Positions 38,660 to 47,417 are shown, counted from the first letter of the stretch. The stretch is DNA of 64,000 bases from Pseudomonas sp. Ant30-3 (GCF_000690905.1 NZ_JMCL01000059.1:161281-225280), one strand, 5' to 3'. The notes: generated from the sequence alone by a model not told the origin. Numbers and translations: made by a program.

Positions 38660-38687
38660 GAACTTTTGAAAAACGTCTCGGGTCACA
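38660..38687 (+). promoter_or_regulatory. AlgU/RpoE-type promoter of the lptF operon
   Basis: GAACTT (38660-38665), a 17-base spacer and TCACA fit the envelope-stress sigma factor consensus GAACTT-N16/17-TCtgA. It lies about 100 bases before the DUF4398 gene. The P. aeruginosa lptF operon is reported as AlgU-dependent, so this is a good candidate. The rest of 38482-38789 holds only the solitary REP hairpin. Confidence 0.65.
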
Positions 38688-38789
38688 GCCATTAACCACG
38701 CCTGGGACGACCGTTTCAAAATACCCCGGAAAATAACGGTTGCGGCTCCACACCCAGGATGGATTTTTTGTTTTTCAGGAGTTATCACA

Positions 38790-39203
38790 ATGGAGTTGAA
38801 AACCATGAAGACCCCAACTGCCAAATCCTCGTTTACTTCACTGCGCGGTTTGAAGCTGGCAGCCTTGGCACTCGGCAGCACCTTCGTACTGGCCGGTTGC
38901 GCCGGCAACCCGCCGAGCGAGCAATACGCTGTCACCCAATCGGCAGTCAACAGCGCCGTCAGCGCTGGCGGTACCGAGTTTGCAGCGGTGGAAATGAAAT
39001 CCGCTCAGGACAAACTCAAGCAGGCCGAACTGGCCATGCACGACAAGGATTACGAACAAGCGCGCATTCTGGCCGAACAGGCTGAGTGGGACGCTCGCGT
39101 TGCCGAGCGCAAAGCTCAAGCGATGAAAGCCGAACAGGCTGTGAGGGATTCCCAGAAAGGGGTTCAGGAACTGCGTCAGGAAAGCCAGCGCACCGTGCAA
39201 TAA
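38790..39203 (+). CDS. DUF4398 lipoprotein
   Basis: A 137-residue lipoprotein: a basic start, a hydrophobic stretch and the lipobox VLAGCAGNPP, then a DUF4398 helical domain (SAVNSAVSAGGTEFAAVEMKSAQDKLKQAELAM...YEQARILAEQAEWDARVAERKA) that is almost entirely coiled coil. The residue after the cysteine is alanine, not aspartate, which favours outer-membrane localisation. CAGGAG stands 8 bases before ATG 38790; a second ATG is five codons inside. It precedes the OmpA-family lipoprotein by 50 bases, and the pair shares one AlgU-type promoter. Confidence 0.85.
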   Translation: MELKTMKTPTAKSSFTSLRGLKLAALALGSTFVLAGCAGNPPSEQYAVTQSAVNSAVSAGGTEFAAVEMKSAQDKLKQAELAMHDKDYEQARILAEQAEWDARVAERKAQAMKAEQAVRDSQKGVQELRQESQRTVQ

Positions 39204-39253
39204 GCGCTCTGCTGCGACGTACTTCTTATTCGACTTAAAAGGACGAAACCAAC

Positions 39254-40042
39254 ATGCGTAAACAATTGATGATCCCTGCCCTGCTGGCCGCAAGTGTTGC
39301 ACTGGCTGCCTGCTCGACGCCGCCTAACCAGAATCTGGAACAGGCCCGTACCAACTACAGCGGTCTGCAAGCCAACCCGCAGGCGAGCAAAGTTGCGGCG
39401 CTGGAAACCAAAGATGCCAGCGATTATCTGGACAAGGCCGACAAGGCTTATCTGAACAAAGAAGACGAGTACAAAGTTGATCAACTGGCTTATCTGACCA
39501 ATCAGCGCGTAGAAGTGGCGAAACAGACCATCGCCCTGCGCACCGCAGAAGCCAACTTGAAGGATGCATCGGCGCAACGTGCCCAGGCGCGTCTGGACGC
39601 TCGTGATCAGCAGATCAAGCAGCTGCAGGACAGTCTGAACGCCAAGCAGACCGATCGCGGTACAGTGGTGACTTTCGGTGACGTGTTGTTCGCCACCAAC
39701 AAGGCTGACCTGAAATCCAGCGGTTTGGTGAATATCAACAAACTGGCGCAATTCCTTCAGGAAAACCCGGACCGCAAAGTGATTGTCGAAGGCTATACCG
39801 ACAGCACCGGCGCGGCTTCGTACAACCAGTCGCTGTCTGAGCGCCGCGCAAACTCCGTGCGCATGGCTCTGGTGAAAATGGGCGTTGATCCAGCGCGCAT
39901 CGTTGCTCAGGGTTACGGCAAGGAATACCCGGTTGCTGAAAACAGCAGCGTTTCGGGTCGTGCAATGAACCGTCGTGTGGAAGTGACCATTTCCAACGAC
40001 AACCAGCCTGTGGCGCCGCGTTCGTCTGTTAGCTCGAACTAA
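39254..40042 (+). CDS. lptF: OmpA-family outer-membrane lipoprotein, LptF-like
   Basis: A 262-residue lipoprotein with lipobox LAACSTPP (C20), an N-terminal DUF4398-like coiled-coil region and a C-terminal OmpA peptidoglycan-binding domain. The domain begins about residue 138 (VVTFGDVLFATNKADLKSSG) and includes VIVEGYTDSTGAASYNQSLSERRA and RIVAQGYGKEYPVA. The OmpA domain should anchor the outer membrane to peptidoglycan. Gene order after a DUF4398 lipoprotein and an AlgU-like promoter match P. aeruginosa lptF, linked to osmotic and envelope stress. Confidence 0.85.
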   Translation: MRKQLMIPALLAASVALAACSTPPNQNLEQARTNYSGLQANPQASKVAALETKDASDYLDKADKAYLNKEDEYKVDQLAYLTNQRVEVAKQTIALRTAEANLKDASAQRAQARLDARDQQIKQLQDSLNAKQTDRGTVVTFGDVLFATNKADLKSSGLVNINKLAQFLQENPDRKVIVEGYTDSTGAASYNQSLSERRANSVRMALVKMGVDPARIVAQGYGKEYPVAENSSVSGRAMNRRVEVTISNDNQPVAPRSSVSSN

Positions 40043-40060
40043 GCTCCACGCTGGAACACA

Positions 40061-40095
40061 AAAGCCCCGCCTGAGTCGATCAGGCGGGGCTTTTT
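40061..40095 (+). terminator. strong intrinsic terminator after lptF
   Basis: A perfect 14-base stem (AAAGCCCCGCCTGA and TCAGGCGGGGCTTT), a 5-base loop and a TTTTT run, 18 bases past the lptF stop. Confidence 0.93.
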
Positions 40096-40104
40096 GTCAT
40101 GATC

Positions 40105-40196
40105 AAAAGATCGCAGCCTCGTTTCACTCGACAGCTCCTACATTGGATTGCGTTCTCCTGTAGGAGCTGTCGAGTGAAACGAGGCTGCGATCTTTT
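40105..40196. repeat. perfect 38-bp inverted repeat
   Basis: Arms 40105-40142 and 40159-40196 are exact inverted copies with a 16-base spacer. The arms read AAAAGATCGCAGCCTCGTTT then CACTCGACAGCTCCTACA. This is a different REP class from the 'gctcgcgat' family: the outer part GATCGCAGCCTCG is shared with a pseudomonad 'GATCGCAGCCTTCGGCAGCTCCTACA' type. Confidence 0.95.
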
Positions 40197-40204
40197 CGGC
40201 CGCG

Positions 40205-40534
40205 CTACGGTTGCAACTTCTGCGGGGTTTCTTCGCCCATGCAGCGCACGGCTCTTTTCTTGTTGTTGATCAACACGCCGCTCAGCCCTTTCTGTTCAGT
40301 GTCGAACATCACCAGCACGCCATCGATGCATTGCGCCACTTGTGCCGCCGGCTCCACAGATACTTTGTAGTCTTCGCCCGGCACGGTCTTGAGCATGGTG
40401 AAGTCGCTGAGCAACAGCGCGTCTTCAGGCTTGGCAAAGTGCAGGTAACCGTAAAACCACAGGGCACCGACGGTGCCGAGGATGCTGCAGATACCGGTGA
40501 TGATCAGCGGGATGGCGTTGCGTTCTTCAGTCAT
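40205..40534 (-). CDS. conserved hypothetical membrane-anchored protein
   Basis: A 109-residue protein with one N-terminal membrane segment (about residues 8-28, IPLIITGICSILGTVGALWFYG) and a small C-terminal domain, presumably periplasmic. The domain has two cysteines (VAQCIDGVLVMFD and KRAVRCMGEE) that could form a disulfide. It overlaps the upstream lipoprotein hydrolase gene by 4 bases, so the two are coupled. Function unknown. Confidence 0.75.
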   Translation of the reverse strand: MTEERNAIPLIITGICSILGTVGALWFYGYLHFAKPEDALLLSDFTMLKTVPGEDYKVSVEPAAQVAQCIDGVLVMFDTEQKGLSGVLINNKKRAVRCMGEETPQKLQP

Positions 40535-41445
40535 TGCGGACTCTCTGGTGATTCGTTTACAGGATTCGATGGTGCCGGATAATTGGGGATTTCACCCAGT
40601 CGGCGCAAACCGTCGAAGTGCTGCGGATCGTCGAGATAACGCAGCATGACTTTGCGCCAGACCGGGTCGGCGAATGTTTGCACATGACCGCCACGGGTCA
40701 GTTGCAGCACTCGCGGGGGCGGCGCAGCTTGATACAGACGGATGCCATTGGAAAGGGGCACGATCGGATCGTCGATGCTGTGGTAGATCAGTTTCGGCAC
40801 GCCGTTAAGCTGCGCCATGGAATTGATCGCGCTGTCGCCGTCCGGCACCAGCCAGGACAGCGGCACTTGCAGCGGCCAGGTCAGCCAGGAATTGCTCAGG
40901 GCGAATCGACCGATGCTGCGGTAACTGGCCGGGACGCCATCGAGCACGAACGCCTTGAGTTGCTTTTGCCGTTGCGGGTGCTGCACCAGGTAATGCACGG
41001 CCATCGAACCGCCGAGGCTTTGACCGAGCAGGATCAGCGGTTTGCCTTTCACCTCTGGCGCCTCATCGAGCCATTGGAAGGCAGCATCGATGTCCTGATA
41101 AATCGCCGGCAAGCTTGGTTCGCCCTCGGACAGACCGTACCCGCGATAGTCGATCAGCAGGACCTGATAGCCTTCTTCCGGCAACCACCCACTGCCGCCC
41201 AGGTGCATCGGCAGATTACCGCCGTTGCCGTGCAGGTGCAGGACCGTGCCTTTGACGTCGACGCCTTGTTTGGCTGGCAGCCACCAGGCGTTGAGCTTGA
41301 GGCCGTCAGCGGTGATCAGGGTGACTTCGCGGTATTCGAGTTTGGCTTTCGCGGGAGTGAAGAGTTGGCCGGGCTCGGGGTAGAACAGCAGCGAGCTGCA
41401 GCCGCTCAAGGTCAGGAATAGGCAGAGGATGCCGAGGATTCTCAT
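40531..41445 (-). CDS. alpha/beta hydrolase lipoprotein
   Basis: A 304-residue serine hydrolase with lipobox LTLSGCSS (C16). The alpha/beta-hydrolase core has the oxyanion segment VLHLHGNGGNLPMHL, IDYRGYGLSEGEPSLP, the nucleophile S143 in LLGQSLGGSMAVH, an acid in IDDPIVP and a histidine in TRGGHVQTF. This resembles the BEM46/YqkD-type membrane-associated hydrolases. The substrate (an ester or lipid) is unknown; the lipoprotein signal puts it in the periplasm. It is followed with a 4-base overlap by the 109-residue membrane protein. Confidence 0.85.
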   Translation of the reverse strand: MRILGILCLFLTLSGCSSLLFYPEPGQLFTPAKAKLEYREVTLITADGLKLNAWWLPAKQGVDVKGTVLHLHGNGGNLPMHLGGSGWLPEEGYQVLLIDYRGYGLSEGEPSLPAIYQDIDAAFQWLDEAPEVKGKPLILLGQSLGGSMAVHYLVQHPQRQKQLKAFVLDGVPASYRSIGRFALSNSWLTWPLQVPLSWLVPDGDSAINSMAQLNGVPKLIYHSIDDPIVPLSNGIRLYQAAPPPRVLQLTRGGHVQTFADPVWRKVMLRYLDDPQHFDGLRRLGEIPNYPAPSNPVNESPESPQ

Positions 41446-41487
41446 CCGGTGAAACCTCGCAAGAAGATGAACTGAAATACAACTCCC

Positions 41488-41577
41488 TGTAGGAGCGAGC
41501 CTGCTCGCGATAGCGGTGTATCAGGCAACATCAATATTGAATGTCAGTCCGCTATCGCGAGCAGGCTCGCTCCTACA
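41488..41577. repeat. perfect 29-bp inverted REP pair
   Basis: Arms 41488-41516 and 41549-41577 are exact inverted copies (TGTAGGAGCGAGCCTGCTCG...ATAGCGG), spacer 32 bases, between the hydrolase and the DUF1704 gene. Confidence 0.92.
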
Positions 41578-41591
41578 GGGTGATTTGTGTT

Positions 41592-42869
41592 TTACAAAAT
41601 GTTGGAATAATCCGCTTCGATCCGGTCCAGGCTCAGGTGGTTGAGGAAGTTGGAGAAGCACATCCAGGCTGACAGCGCATTCATGTCGCGGAACTGTTCC
41701 GGCAGGTACTTGGGCGCTACCACCAGACCTTCATCGACCAACTGACGCAACGTGCGCATGTCTTCCAGCGTGGTCTTGCCGCAGAACAGCAGCGGCACCT
41801 GCTCCAGCTTGCCCTTACGCACGGCCAACTGAATGTAGTTGTAAACCATGATGAAGCCCTTGAGGTAGGACAAGTCTTTGGTGAATGGCAGACCGGTCGG
41901 CACCGAACCGCGGAAAACCCGACTGGCGTTTCCGTAGCTTTCCGCCATTTCAAAACCCTGCTCGCGGAAGAACTCGAAGATCTGCAGGAAGTCTGCGCCC
42001 TCCTCGACCATGTGAATGGCGCGGGTGCGGTTGGTGAGTTTGCGCAAGCGACTCGGGTACGAGGCGAAGGTGATGATTTCCATCAGGATGGCCAGGCCTT
42101 CCTGAGTCACCGTCGACGATGGCGGCCCTTTGGACAGAAAGGTGCAGATAGGCTGGTTCAAACCGTTCAGCGTGGTGCCAACATGCACCAACCCCTCGTG
42201 CACCTCCAGCGCACGTACGTCACGCTCGTTGAACATCGCATCGGTGCGAATCTTGATGTAGTCGGCACCAGCTGCCGCGTCGGCGACGATACCGTCGGAC
42301 TCGAACACGCGAATGGTTTCTTCTGCCTCGCCGAATACCCGGCTCAAGCGGGTCTGCAACATATTCACGGCGTCCTTGGCAGTAAGGATTTTCGGCTCAT
42401 CCTTCAAATCGCCGCGACCGTCGATGTTATTGAGGTAATCGGAAAGCATCAGCCCCAGGTCGGACAGCGTCGGATCGCCGGCATGAAACGCATCGGAAGC
42501 AGCGCCGTACAACTCTTGAGAGATCAGGCCGAAATCTTCGGTGCCGCGCGCTTCGAGCATGCGCACCACCATCCGGTATTCCTTGCACATGCGCCGCATG
42601 ATCTGGCCGACCGGGTTAAACTGGCCAAGCTGACGGGTGATGTCACGCTCGATGTTCTGAAATTCCAGTTTCACTTTGCTGGAGTCGAACGCCAGAGGAC
42701 GGTTGAGGTAGTAATCGCGGTCGACAGCCGGCATTTCCTTGCCCTTGGCCTTGAGGAAACCCTTGCGGATGCTGTCATCCCATTTGACCGCGTCGAGGAC
42801 GCGTATCGGCGTCTGTGCCAGCACAATGCGATCGGACAAAATGCGTATCGTCTGCTGGTAATCGTCCAC
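41592..42869 (-). CDS. DUF1704 family putative zinc peptidase (QEGLA-motif protein)
   Basis: A 425-residue cytoplasmic protein of the 'flavohemoglobin expression-modulating QEGLA motif' (DUF1704) family. It has HEGLVH at residues 224-229, an HExxxH motif, and TQEGLAIL around residues 255-262, with E257 likely the third metal ligand. Eukaryotic members of DUF1704 (MATCAP proteins) are tubulin carboxypeptidases with the same HExxxH...E site, so a metallopeptidase activity is likely; the bacterial substrate is unknown. The gene starts at ATG 42869, 23 bases after the lipoprotein gene at 42893, and both are on the minus strand. Confidence 0.82.
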   Translation of the reverse strand: MDDYQQTIRILSDRIVLAQTPIRVLDAVKWDDSIRKGFLKAKGKEMPAVDRDYYLNRPLAFDSSKVKLEFQNIERDITRQLGQFNPVGQIMRRMCKEYRMVVRMLEARGTEDFGLISQELYGAASDAFHAGDPTLSDLGLMLSDYLNNIDGRGDLKDEPKILTAKDAVNMLQTRLSRVFGEAEETIRVFESDGIVADAAAGADYIKIRTDAMFNERDVRALEVHEGLVHVGTTLNGLNQPICTFLSKGPPSSTVTQEGLAILMEIITFASYPSRLRKLTNRTRAIHMVEEGADFLQIFEFFREQGFEMAESYGNASRVFRGSVPTGLPFTKDLSYLKGFIMVYNYIQLAVRKGKLEQVPLLFCGKTTLEDMRTLRQLVDEGLVVAPKYLPEQFRDMNALSAWMCFSNFLNHLSLDRIEADYSNIL

Positions 42870-42892
42870 CCGAAACTCCTGTAGAAAAACCG

Positions 42893-43447
42893 TTATTTGG
42901 CTTTGGTCTGGCGCTGATAGCGCACGGCTTCAACGAACACGTCGGAATTGGCCGGGTTGTCGAGGTACGCGAAAACCTGATCCATCGCGGTGTTGACCAG
43001 TACGCCGTCGCCGTCGTCGGTCTGAAAGCCTTCGCCGCTGAGGACGTTCTGCCCCATGGCCTGATTGATCTGCTCGAGGTCGAGGTTGTAGACCACCAGT
43101 TCCTGCTTGTCAGTGAGTTCGAAACCGGCAATCGTGAAGTGCCCGCCGAACTGCGCCGGAACCTTCGCCGACAGATACCAGCGATTGCCGTGGCGCGAAA
43201 CGGTGAAGGGATAGGCTTCGCGCTCTTTGGGTTTGGCTCTGAAGTAACTGACGGCCTGGTAGCGATTGTCGCCAGTGCGCGTCAGTTCAAGATTCATCGG
43301 CTCGCCCCAGGCGTTGGTGCTGGTCCACTTGCCGAGCAGTCCTTTGGGCGCAGGGTCGCTGGCGGGCAACGGCTCGCGAAAGGTCACCAGACAGCCACTG
43401 AGCAGCAGGAACGACAGGGCGATCACAGCGACACGCCAGGTTTTCAT
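42893..43447 (-). CDS. hypothetical lipoprotein
   Basis: A 184-residue lipoprotein: MKTWRVAVIALSFLLLSGC with lipid-accepting cysteine C19 followed by a leucine (outer-membrane type). The mature part is predicted beta-rich (GKWTSTNAWGEPMNLEL, NRWYLSAKVPAQFGGHFTIAGFEL), ending in a helical tail (FVEAVRYQRQTKAK). No catalytic motif is visible. It lies 23 bases before the DUF1704 gene on the same strand and is probably co-transcribed with it. Not recognised beyond a pseudomonad conserved protein. Confidence 0.75.
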   Translation of the reverse strand: MKTWRVAVIALSFLLLSGCLVTFREPLPASDPAPKGLLGKWTSTNAWGEPMNLELTRTGDNRYQAVSYFRAKPKEREAYPFTVSRHGNRWYLSAKVPAQFGGHFTIAGFELTDKQELVVYNLDLEQINQAMGQNVLSGEGFQTDDGDGVLVNTAMDQVFAYLDNPANSDVFVEAVRYQRQTKAK

Positions 43448-43495
43448 TCAACACTCCTATGAAAAAGCTGCGTCCTCAAGCGAACACCCGCCCCT

Positions 43496-43586
43496 TGTAG
43501 GAGTGAGCCTGCTCGCGATAGCGGTAATCCAGCCAAACATCAATGTTGAATGTCAGACCGCAATCGCGAGCAGGCTCACTCCCACA
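43496..43586. repeat. REP-type inverted repeat
   Basis: Arms 43496-43524 and 43558-43586 (TGTAGGAGTGAGCCTGCTCG... and its inverted near-copy), about 2-3 mismatches in 29 bases. Confidence 0.88.
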
Positions 43587-43608
43587 GGGGTTGTGGCGCC
43601 CATTGGGG

Positions 43609-44325
43609 TTAAACCGACGCCAGCACCAGGTGCATATAACGCGTGAGAGTGCCGAGCATTTCCGCTTCGGCCCCAGGCTCGGCGTCATTGAGCAGGCCCT
43701 GATATTCCATCCGACCGATTATCGCCGTCAACACCTTGGCATCCTGTTGTGGCTCCCGGGAGCCCAATACCTGAAACAGCTGACACGTGCCCTGCAGCAA
43801 AATTTGCTGATGTGAACGCACCAACAGTGCCAGACGCGGGTTCAGCAGCGCTTCCTGACGGAACGCCTGTTCGGCCATCAAGTGCTCGCGCCGGCTGATC
43901 AACTGCCGGTGCACATAGTCCGCCATCAGCTGCGCAATGTCGTCCGCCAAACGCGACCGCGACTCGGGGCTGCCATCGCCGCTGACCACCATCTCGCGCA
44001 GCAGGCCTTCGTTGTTCACCCACAACTTGGCCATATAGGCTGCGCTGCGCTCAACATATTGGGCGAAGGTATCGGTGAGCAAATCATCGATATCCTTGAA
44101 ATAGTAAGTCGTTGCCGACAGCGGCACAGCGGCTTCGGCAGCTACCGCACGGTGGCGCACGGCGCGCACGCCATCACGCACGACGATCCGCATGGCGGCA
44201 TCGAGAATATCCTGTCGCCGCTGCTCGCTGCCCTGTCGGCTGGCCTTGCGACCCTGGTACTGAACACTTTCAGCGACCGCAGTGGCGATGCCTGCTGCAC
44301 CTTCTTGAGCAATTGCAAGGTTCAC
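43609..44325 (-). CDS. TetR/AcrR family transcriptional regulator
   Basis: A 238-residue TetR-family regulator. After a roughly 35-residue N-terminal tail the DNA-binding domain has RRQDILDAAMRIVVRDG and the helix-turn-helix HRAVAAEAAVPLSATTYYF. The C-terminal ligand domain is unusually helical and of the group that dimerises through AEQAFRQEALL-type helices. The start is GTG 44325 with a good GAGAGGG site 9 bases upstream; an ATG 12 codons earlier lacks one. Its target is unknown; it lies between the lysS terminator and a REP pair. Confidence 0.83.
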   Translation of the reverse strand: MNLAIAQEGAAGIATAVAESVQYQGRKASRQGSEQRRQDILDAAMRIVVRDGVRAVRHRAVAAEAAVPLSATTYYFKDIDDLLTDTFAQYVERSAAYMAKLWVNNEGLLREMVVSGDGSPESRSRLADDIAQLMADYVHRQLISRREHLMAEQAFRQEALLNPRLALLVRSHQQILLQGTCQLFQVLGSREPQQDAKVLTAIIGRMEYQGLLNDAEPGAEAEMLGTLTRYMHLVLASV

Positions 44326-44388
44326 GACCGCTATCCCTCTCTCAACTTCAAAAGTAACCAATTGATACGTTTGTACCAGACGCGCAAT

Positions 44389-44417
44389 AAAAAGCCGCCT
44401 GTTATAGGCGGCTTTTT
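44389..44417 (-). terminator. intrinsic terminator after lysS (bidirectional)
   Basis: AAAAAGCCGCC and GGCGGCTTTTT form an 11-base stem around TGTTATA. It is 11 bases past the lysS stop and has A/T tracts on both sides, so it works on either strand. Confidence 0.9.
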
Positions 44418-44428
44418 GTTTGAAACAC

Positions 44429-45931
44429 TTACGCTTGCGGCCGCATGTGCGGGAACAGGATCACGTCGCGAATCGACGGGGAGTTGGTCAGCAGCATTAC
44501 CAGACGGTCGATGCCGATGCCTTCACCGGCGGTTGGCGGCATGCCGTATTCGAGTGCGCGGACGAAATCGGCGTCGTAGTGCATCGCCTCGTCATCACCG
44601 GCATCCTTGTCGGCCACCTGCGCCATGAAGCGTTCTGCCTGATCTTCCGCGTCGTTCAACTCGGAGTAGGCGTTGGCGATTTCACGGCCGCCGATGAACA
44701 ACTCGAAGCGGTCGGTGACGTTCGGGTTCTCGTCGTTGCGGCGCGCCAATGGCGACACTTCGAATGGGTACTGGGTGATGAAGTGCGGCTGCTCGAGTTT
44801 GTGCTCGACCAGTTCTTCGAAAATCATCACCTGCAATTTGCCCAGACCTTCGAAGCCCAGCACCTTGGCGCCGGCCTTCTTGGCGATGGCGCGAGCCTTG
44901 TCGATGTCAGTCAGGTCGTCGGCGGTAAGCTCAGGGTTGTACTTGAGGATCGAGTCGAACACCGACAGACGCACGAACGGCTCGCCGAAGTGGAACACTT
45001 TGTCGCCGTAAGGCACGTCGGTGCTGCCCAACACCAGCTGCGCCAGTTCACGGAACAGTTCTTCGGTGAGGTCCATGTTGTCTTCGTAATCGGCGTACGC
45101 CTGATAGAACTCCAACATGGTGAATTCAGGGTTGTGACGAGTCGAAACGCCTTCGTTACGGAAGTTGCGGTTGATCTCGAACACTTTTTCAAAACCGCCA
45201 ACCACAAGCCGCTTGAGGTACAGCTCAGGCGCGATGCGCAGGAACATTTCCATGTCCAGCGCGTTGTGGTGAGTCTCGAACGGCTTGGCCGCCGCGCCAC
45301 CGGGGATGGTCTGCAGCATCGGTGTTTCGACTTCGAGGAAGTCGCGCTGCATCAGGAAGCTGCGGATGTGGGCGATGACTTGCGAACGGACGCGGAAAGT
45401 CTGACGCACGTCTTCGTTGACGATCAGGTCGACGTAACGCTGGCGGTAGCGCTGTTCGGTGTCGGTCAGGCCGTGGTGCTTGTCCGGCAACGGGCGCAGG
45501 GATTTGGTCAGCAGGCGCACGTTGGTCATTTCAACGTACAGGTCGCCCTTGCCGGAGCGCGCCAGAGTGCCTTCGGCGGCAATGATGTCGCCCATGTCCC
45601 AGGTTTTCACCGAGGCCAGGGTTTCTTCGGACAGGGTCTTGCGGTTGACGTAAACCTGGATGCGCCCGGTCATGTCCTGGATCACCATGAACGAGCCACG
45701 GTTGAGCATGATGCGACCGGCAACCTTGACCGGGATTGCAGCTTCCGCAAGCTCTTCCTTGGTCTTGTCCGCGTACTGTTTCTGCAACTGACTGCAGTAG
45801 TTTTCGCGGCGGAAGTCGTTCGGGAAGGCATTGCCCTTGGCGCGCTCGGCAGCCAGCTTTTCCTTGCGCAGGGCGATCAGGGAGTTTTCTTCCTGTTGCA
45901 GGGCTTGCGGGTCGAGTTCTAGGTCGCTCAT
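44429..45931 (-). CDS. lysS: lysyl-tRNA synthetase (class II)
   Basis: Charges tRNA-Lys. The 500-residue class IIb enzyme has an OB-fold anticodon domain ([20 protein letters not shown]), class II motif 2 ([18 protein letters not shown]) and motif 3 ([30 protein letters not shown]). Length is normal. It follows prfB in the same direction (90-base gap holding a half REP), the conserved prfB-lysS order. Confidence 0.97.
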   Translation of the reverse strand: MSDLELDPQALQQEENSLIALRKEKLAAERAKGNAFPNDFRRENYCSQLQKQYADKTKEELAEAAIPVKVAGRIMLNRGSFMVIQDMTGRIQVYVNRKTLSEETLASVKTWDMGDIIAAEGTLARSGKGDLYVEMTNVRLLTKSLRPLPDKHHGLTDTEQRYRQRYVDLIVNEDVRQTFRVRSQVIAHIRSFLMQRDFLEVETPMLQTIPGGAAAKPFETHHNALDMEMFLRIAPELYLKRLVVGGFEKVFEINRNFRNEGVSTRHNPEFTMLEFYQAYADYEDNMDLTEELFRELAQLVLGSTDVPYGDKVFHFGEPFVRLSVFDSILKYNPELTADDLTDIDKARAIAKKAGAKVLGFEGLGKLQVMIFEELVEHKLEQPHFITQYPFEVSPLARRNDENPNVTDRFELFIGGREIANAYSELNDAEDQAERFMAQVADKDAGDDEAMHYDADFVRALEYGMPPTAGEGIGIDRLVMLLTNSPSIRDVILFPHMRPQA

Positions 45932-45977
45932 GTCTTTAAATATCCATCAGGTTCGTTGTCCCCGGCCTGTGGCCGGG

Positions 45978-46003
45978 GATCGCCAGCAAGCCGGCTCCTA
46001 CAG
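45978..46003. repeat. solitary REP half-element
   Basis: ATCGCCAGCAAGCCGGCTCC-type sequence in the prfB-lysS gap, unpaired. Confidence 0.6.
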
Positions 46004-46021
46004 GGGGGATCGATGTGTGGG

Positions 46022-47117
46022 TTACAGGCCTTGTTTCAGGCTTGCCACCAGGTATTCGTCGATATCGCCGTCGAGCACCTTGTCACAGTCGCTGCGTTCG
46101 ATGTTGGTGCGCAGATCCTTGATCCGCGAGGCATCAAGCACGTACGAACGGATCTGGTGACCCCAGCCGATGTCCGACTTGGTGTCTTCCAGCGCTTGCG
46201 AGGCGGCGTTGCGTTTCTGCACTTCCTGCTCGTACAGGCGCGCCCGCAACATTTTCATCGCGGTGTCTTTGTTGGCGTGCTGGGAGCGTTCGTTCTGGCA
46301 GCTGACCACGGTGTTGGTCGGTACGTGGGTGATCCGTACGGCCGAGTCGGTGGTGTTTACGTGCTGACCACCGGCACCGGAGGAGCGGTAGGTGTCGATG
46401 CGCAGGTCCGACGGGTTGATGTCGATTTCGATGTTGTCATCGATTTCCGGCGACACGAACACGGCCGAGAACGAGGTGTGACGACGGTTGCCGGAGTCGA
46501 ACGGACTCTTGCGCACCAGACGGTGCACGCCGATTTCGGTACGCAGCCAGCCAAAAGCGTATTCGCCTTTGATGTGCACGGTGGCGCCTTTGATACCGGC
46601 GACTTCACCGGCCGACAGTTCCATGATGGTCGCGTCGAAACCGCGTTTGTCAGCCCAGCGCAAATACATGCGCAACAGGATATTGGCCCAGTCCTGAGCC
46701 TCGGTACCGCCAGAGCCGGCCTGGATGTCCAGGTAGGCGTTGTTGGCGTCCATCTCGCCGCTGAACATGCGCCGGAATTCGAGTTTTTCCAGCGACTCGC
46801 GCAGACGTTCGACTTCAGCGGCGACGTCATCGACGGCGGCCTGGTCTTCTTCTTCGGCGGACATCAGCAGCAAATCTTTGGCGTCGGCCAGACCGCTGTG
46901 CATTTCGTCGAGGGTATCGACGATCTGAGCCAGCAGCGACCGCTCGCGGCCCAGTTCCTGAGCGTACGACGGGTTGTTCCAGACAGCCGGATCTTCAAGC
47001 TCGCGATTGACTTCAGTCAGACGCTCATGCTTTTGATCGTAGTCAAAGATACCCCCGAATAGTTTCGGAGCGCTCGGACAGGTCCTTGATACTGTTAAGG
47101 ATCGGGTTGATTTCCAT
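46022..47117 (-). CDS. prfB: peptide chain release factor 2 (programmed +1 frameshift)
   Basis: RF2 recognises UGA and UAA stops. The coding sequence is in two parts: 24 codons from ATG 47117 to CTT at 47046-47048, then frame +1 from GAC (47042-47044) to the stop at 46022, total about 364 residues. The shift site reads CTT TGA C, with GGGGG a few bases before it acting as an internal Shine-Dalgarno, the classic autoregulatory signal in which low RF2 promotes the shift. GGQ-containing catalytic loop ([18 protein letters not shown]) and SPF-type anticodon-mimic motif (KSPFDSG) identify RF2. Confidence 0.95.
47042..47056 (-). promoter_or_regulatory. prfB programmed frameshift site
   Basis: Minus-strand GGGGGTATCTTTGAC: Shine-Dalgarno-like GGGGG, then the slippery CTT, in-frame stop TGA and following C. 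It works by raising the ribosome shift when RF2 is scarce. Confidence 0.92.
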
Positions 47118-47236
47118 GGCGGGCAGCACTCGTTGGCGAACTTTTGAAAGCCGGCGAGTATACCGTAATCAAGCTGTCACGGCAGCCCGCCTGGCGGCTT
47201 TACCAGCGAATGGATTTGAGCGAGCGACGATGCTCT

Positions 47237-47382
47237 TGTAGCAGCTGCCGAGCCCGCGAGGCTGCGTCCGGCTGCGAAGCAGTCGTAAACCAGACACTAC
47301 GGTGCCCCAGGCAAACCGCGTGCACAGGATTGGCGAGGACTGCGTCCTCGAACGCAGCCTCGCAGGCTCGGCAGCTGCTACA
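47237..47382. repeat. 31-bp inverted repeat, different REP class
   Basis: Arms 47237-47267 (TGTAGCAGCTGCCGAGCCCG...) and 47352-47382 are inverted with one mismatch and an 84-base spacer. The 'GTAGCAGCTGCCGAG...GGCTGCGT' sequence is of another class than the nearby GCTCGCGAT type. It fills most of the 300-base gap between wspR and prfB, where no gene is seen. Confidence 0.9.
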
Positions 47383-47417
47383 TAAGGGCGCATTCACAAG
47401 GCCGCATTCCAAGTGCC

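Noticed and set aside
44420..45922. Plus-strand frame of about 500 codons opposite lysS
   Set aside because: Mirror of the lysS frame; the minus strand encodes class II synthetase motifs.
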